Origin: Nostocaceae cyanobacterium CSSed10_463m | Lineage (GTDB): Bacteria > Cyanobacteriota > Cyanobacteriia > Cyanobacteriales > Nostocaceae | Assembly: GCA_003556955.1 (NCBI GenBank) | Contig: PWQB01000254.1 | Coordinates: 1 to 5,220 of the forward strand | DNA length: 5,220 nt | Direction of reading: 5' to 3' | Part shown: positions 5,070 through 5,220 of the stretch, piece by piece | Position numbering within the stretch: position 1 is the first letter of the stretch | Layout of the letters: the number at the start of each line of letters is the position of its first letter | Program-made: the position numbers and the translations under genes | Notes under the pieces: generated by a model | Database searches by the model: none | Told to the model about the DNA's origin: nothing | What the model saw: only the letters and a program-made list of their open reading frames with translations

Positions 5070-5074
5070 CCTTT
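5070..5074 (-). promoter_or_regulatory. Ribosome binding site fixing the ycf54 start
   Basis: On the minus strand AAAGG lies six bases before the ATG at 5063. It would fall inside the coding region if translation began at the TTG at 5087, so it favours the shorter form. Confidence 0.7.
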
Positions 5075-5125
5075 GCTTGCTATTCAATAATTTAAGGTTA
5101 CAGTGCTACATTGTGTACCCATGAA

Positions 5126-5220
5126 CTACCCATAGTTGGCTCCGCCTGAACTATGGGTTTCTACATCCCTTAGTTCGTTGCTAGCAGAAACTTCTACAGA
5201 TTTTTGACGCTTCTTCGTCC
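5126..5220 (-). CDS. Possible 3' end of an unidentified gene, cut by the window edge
   Basis: One minus-strand frame is open from the right edge (first full codon at 5218) to a TAG at 5126-5128. It encodes 30 residues, beginning TKKRQKSVEVSASNE and ending SSGGANYG. The piece is basic, then Ser/Gly-rich, like a disordered C-terminal tail. I do not recognise it. Its last codons coincide with a strong hairpin (5128-5158). A coding tail merging into a hairpin is seen at the right ends of IS200/IS605-type elements (tnpB), but nothing conserved is in view to show that. The frame is short enough to be chance. If real, the gene lies upstream of ycf54 on the same strand. Confidence 0.3.
   Translation of the reverse strand, partial: TKKRQKSVEVSASNELRDVETHSSGGANYG
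5128..5158. terminator. Strong hairpin, 10-bp stem plus inner 3-bp stem
   Basis: ACCCATAGTT (5128-5137) pairs perfectly with AACTATGGGT (5149-5158). GGC (5138-5140) and GCC (5144-5146) can extend the stem to 13 pairs with a two-base bulge and a three-base loop. On the plus strand TTTCT follows, a weak T-tract; on the minus strand none follows. It may end a transcript of the gene at the right edge, or be the end of a mobile or REP-like element. Confidence 0.5.

Noticed and set aside
5115..5129. NtcA site (GTA N8 TAC) upstream of ycf54
   Set aside because: GTA and TAC are present but separated by nine bases, not eight, and no -10 box lies at the expected distance.

Overview
The window is about 5.2 kb of cyanobacterial chromosome, most likely from a filamentous heterocyst-forming species (Nostoc/Anabaena group). 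Three things point there: Ycf54 (a chlorophyll ring-E cyclase factor confined to oxygenic phototrophs), three copies of the HIP1 octamer GCGATCGC, and tandem 7-bp repeats in the intergenic spaces, of the kind known as STRR sequences in heterocystous cyanobacteria. The first 13 bases match the end of the Illumina adapter exactly, so the left edge looks like an untrimmed contig end and not genome.

Layout. 1-13: adapter. 14-90: heptamer repeat that runs into the end of the first gene. 79-924 (minus strand): a two-gene unit, a small OB-fold-like lipoprotein followed by a Nudix hydrolase. 925-1108: divergent spacer with several hairpins. 1109-3694 (plus strand): folD (one-carbon/folate metabolism), crtE (GGPP synthase, precursor for carotenoids and the phytyl tail of chlorophyll) and a divergent-PAP2 (DUF212) membrane protein. 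3695-3836: convergent spacer filled by an 11-copy heptamer repeat. 3837-4490 (minus): exported protein with two weak SPOR-like segments. 4491-4733: spacer with a hairpin and a REP-like palindrome. 4734-5063 (minus): ycf54. 5064-5220: ycf54 upstream region, a strong hairpin, and a short open frame running off the right edge that may be the tail of another gene.

How the genes relate. crtE and ycf54 both serve pigment synthesis but lie on opposite strands and are not one operon. The 89-bp gap between crtE and the DUF212 gene, with no clear terminator, would allow co-transcription; folD and crtE are 235 bp apart and crtE probably has its own promoter. No CRISPR array, tRNA, rRNA, prophage or complete insertion sequence is visible. 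The genes are largely ordinary housekeeping genes. The points of interest are the repeats and hairpins between them, two start-codon questions, and the unidentified frame at the right edge.
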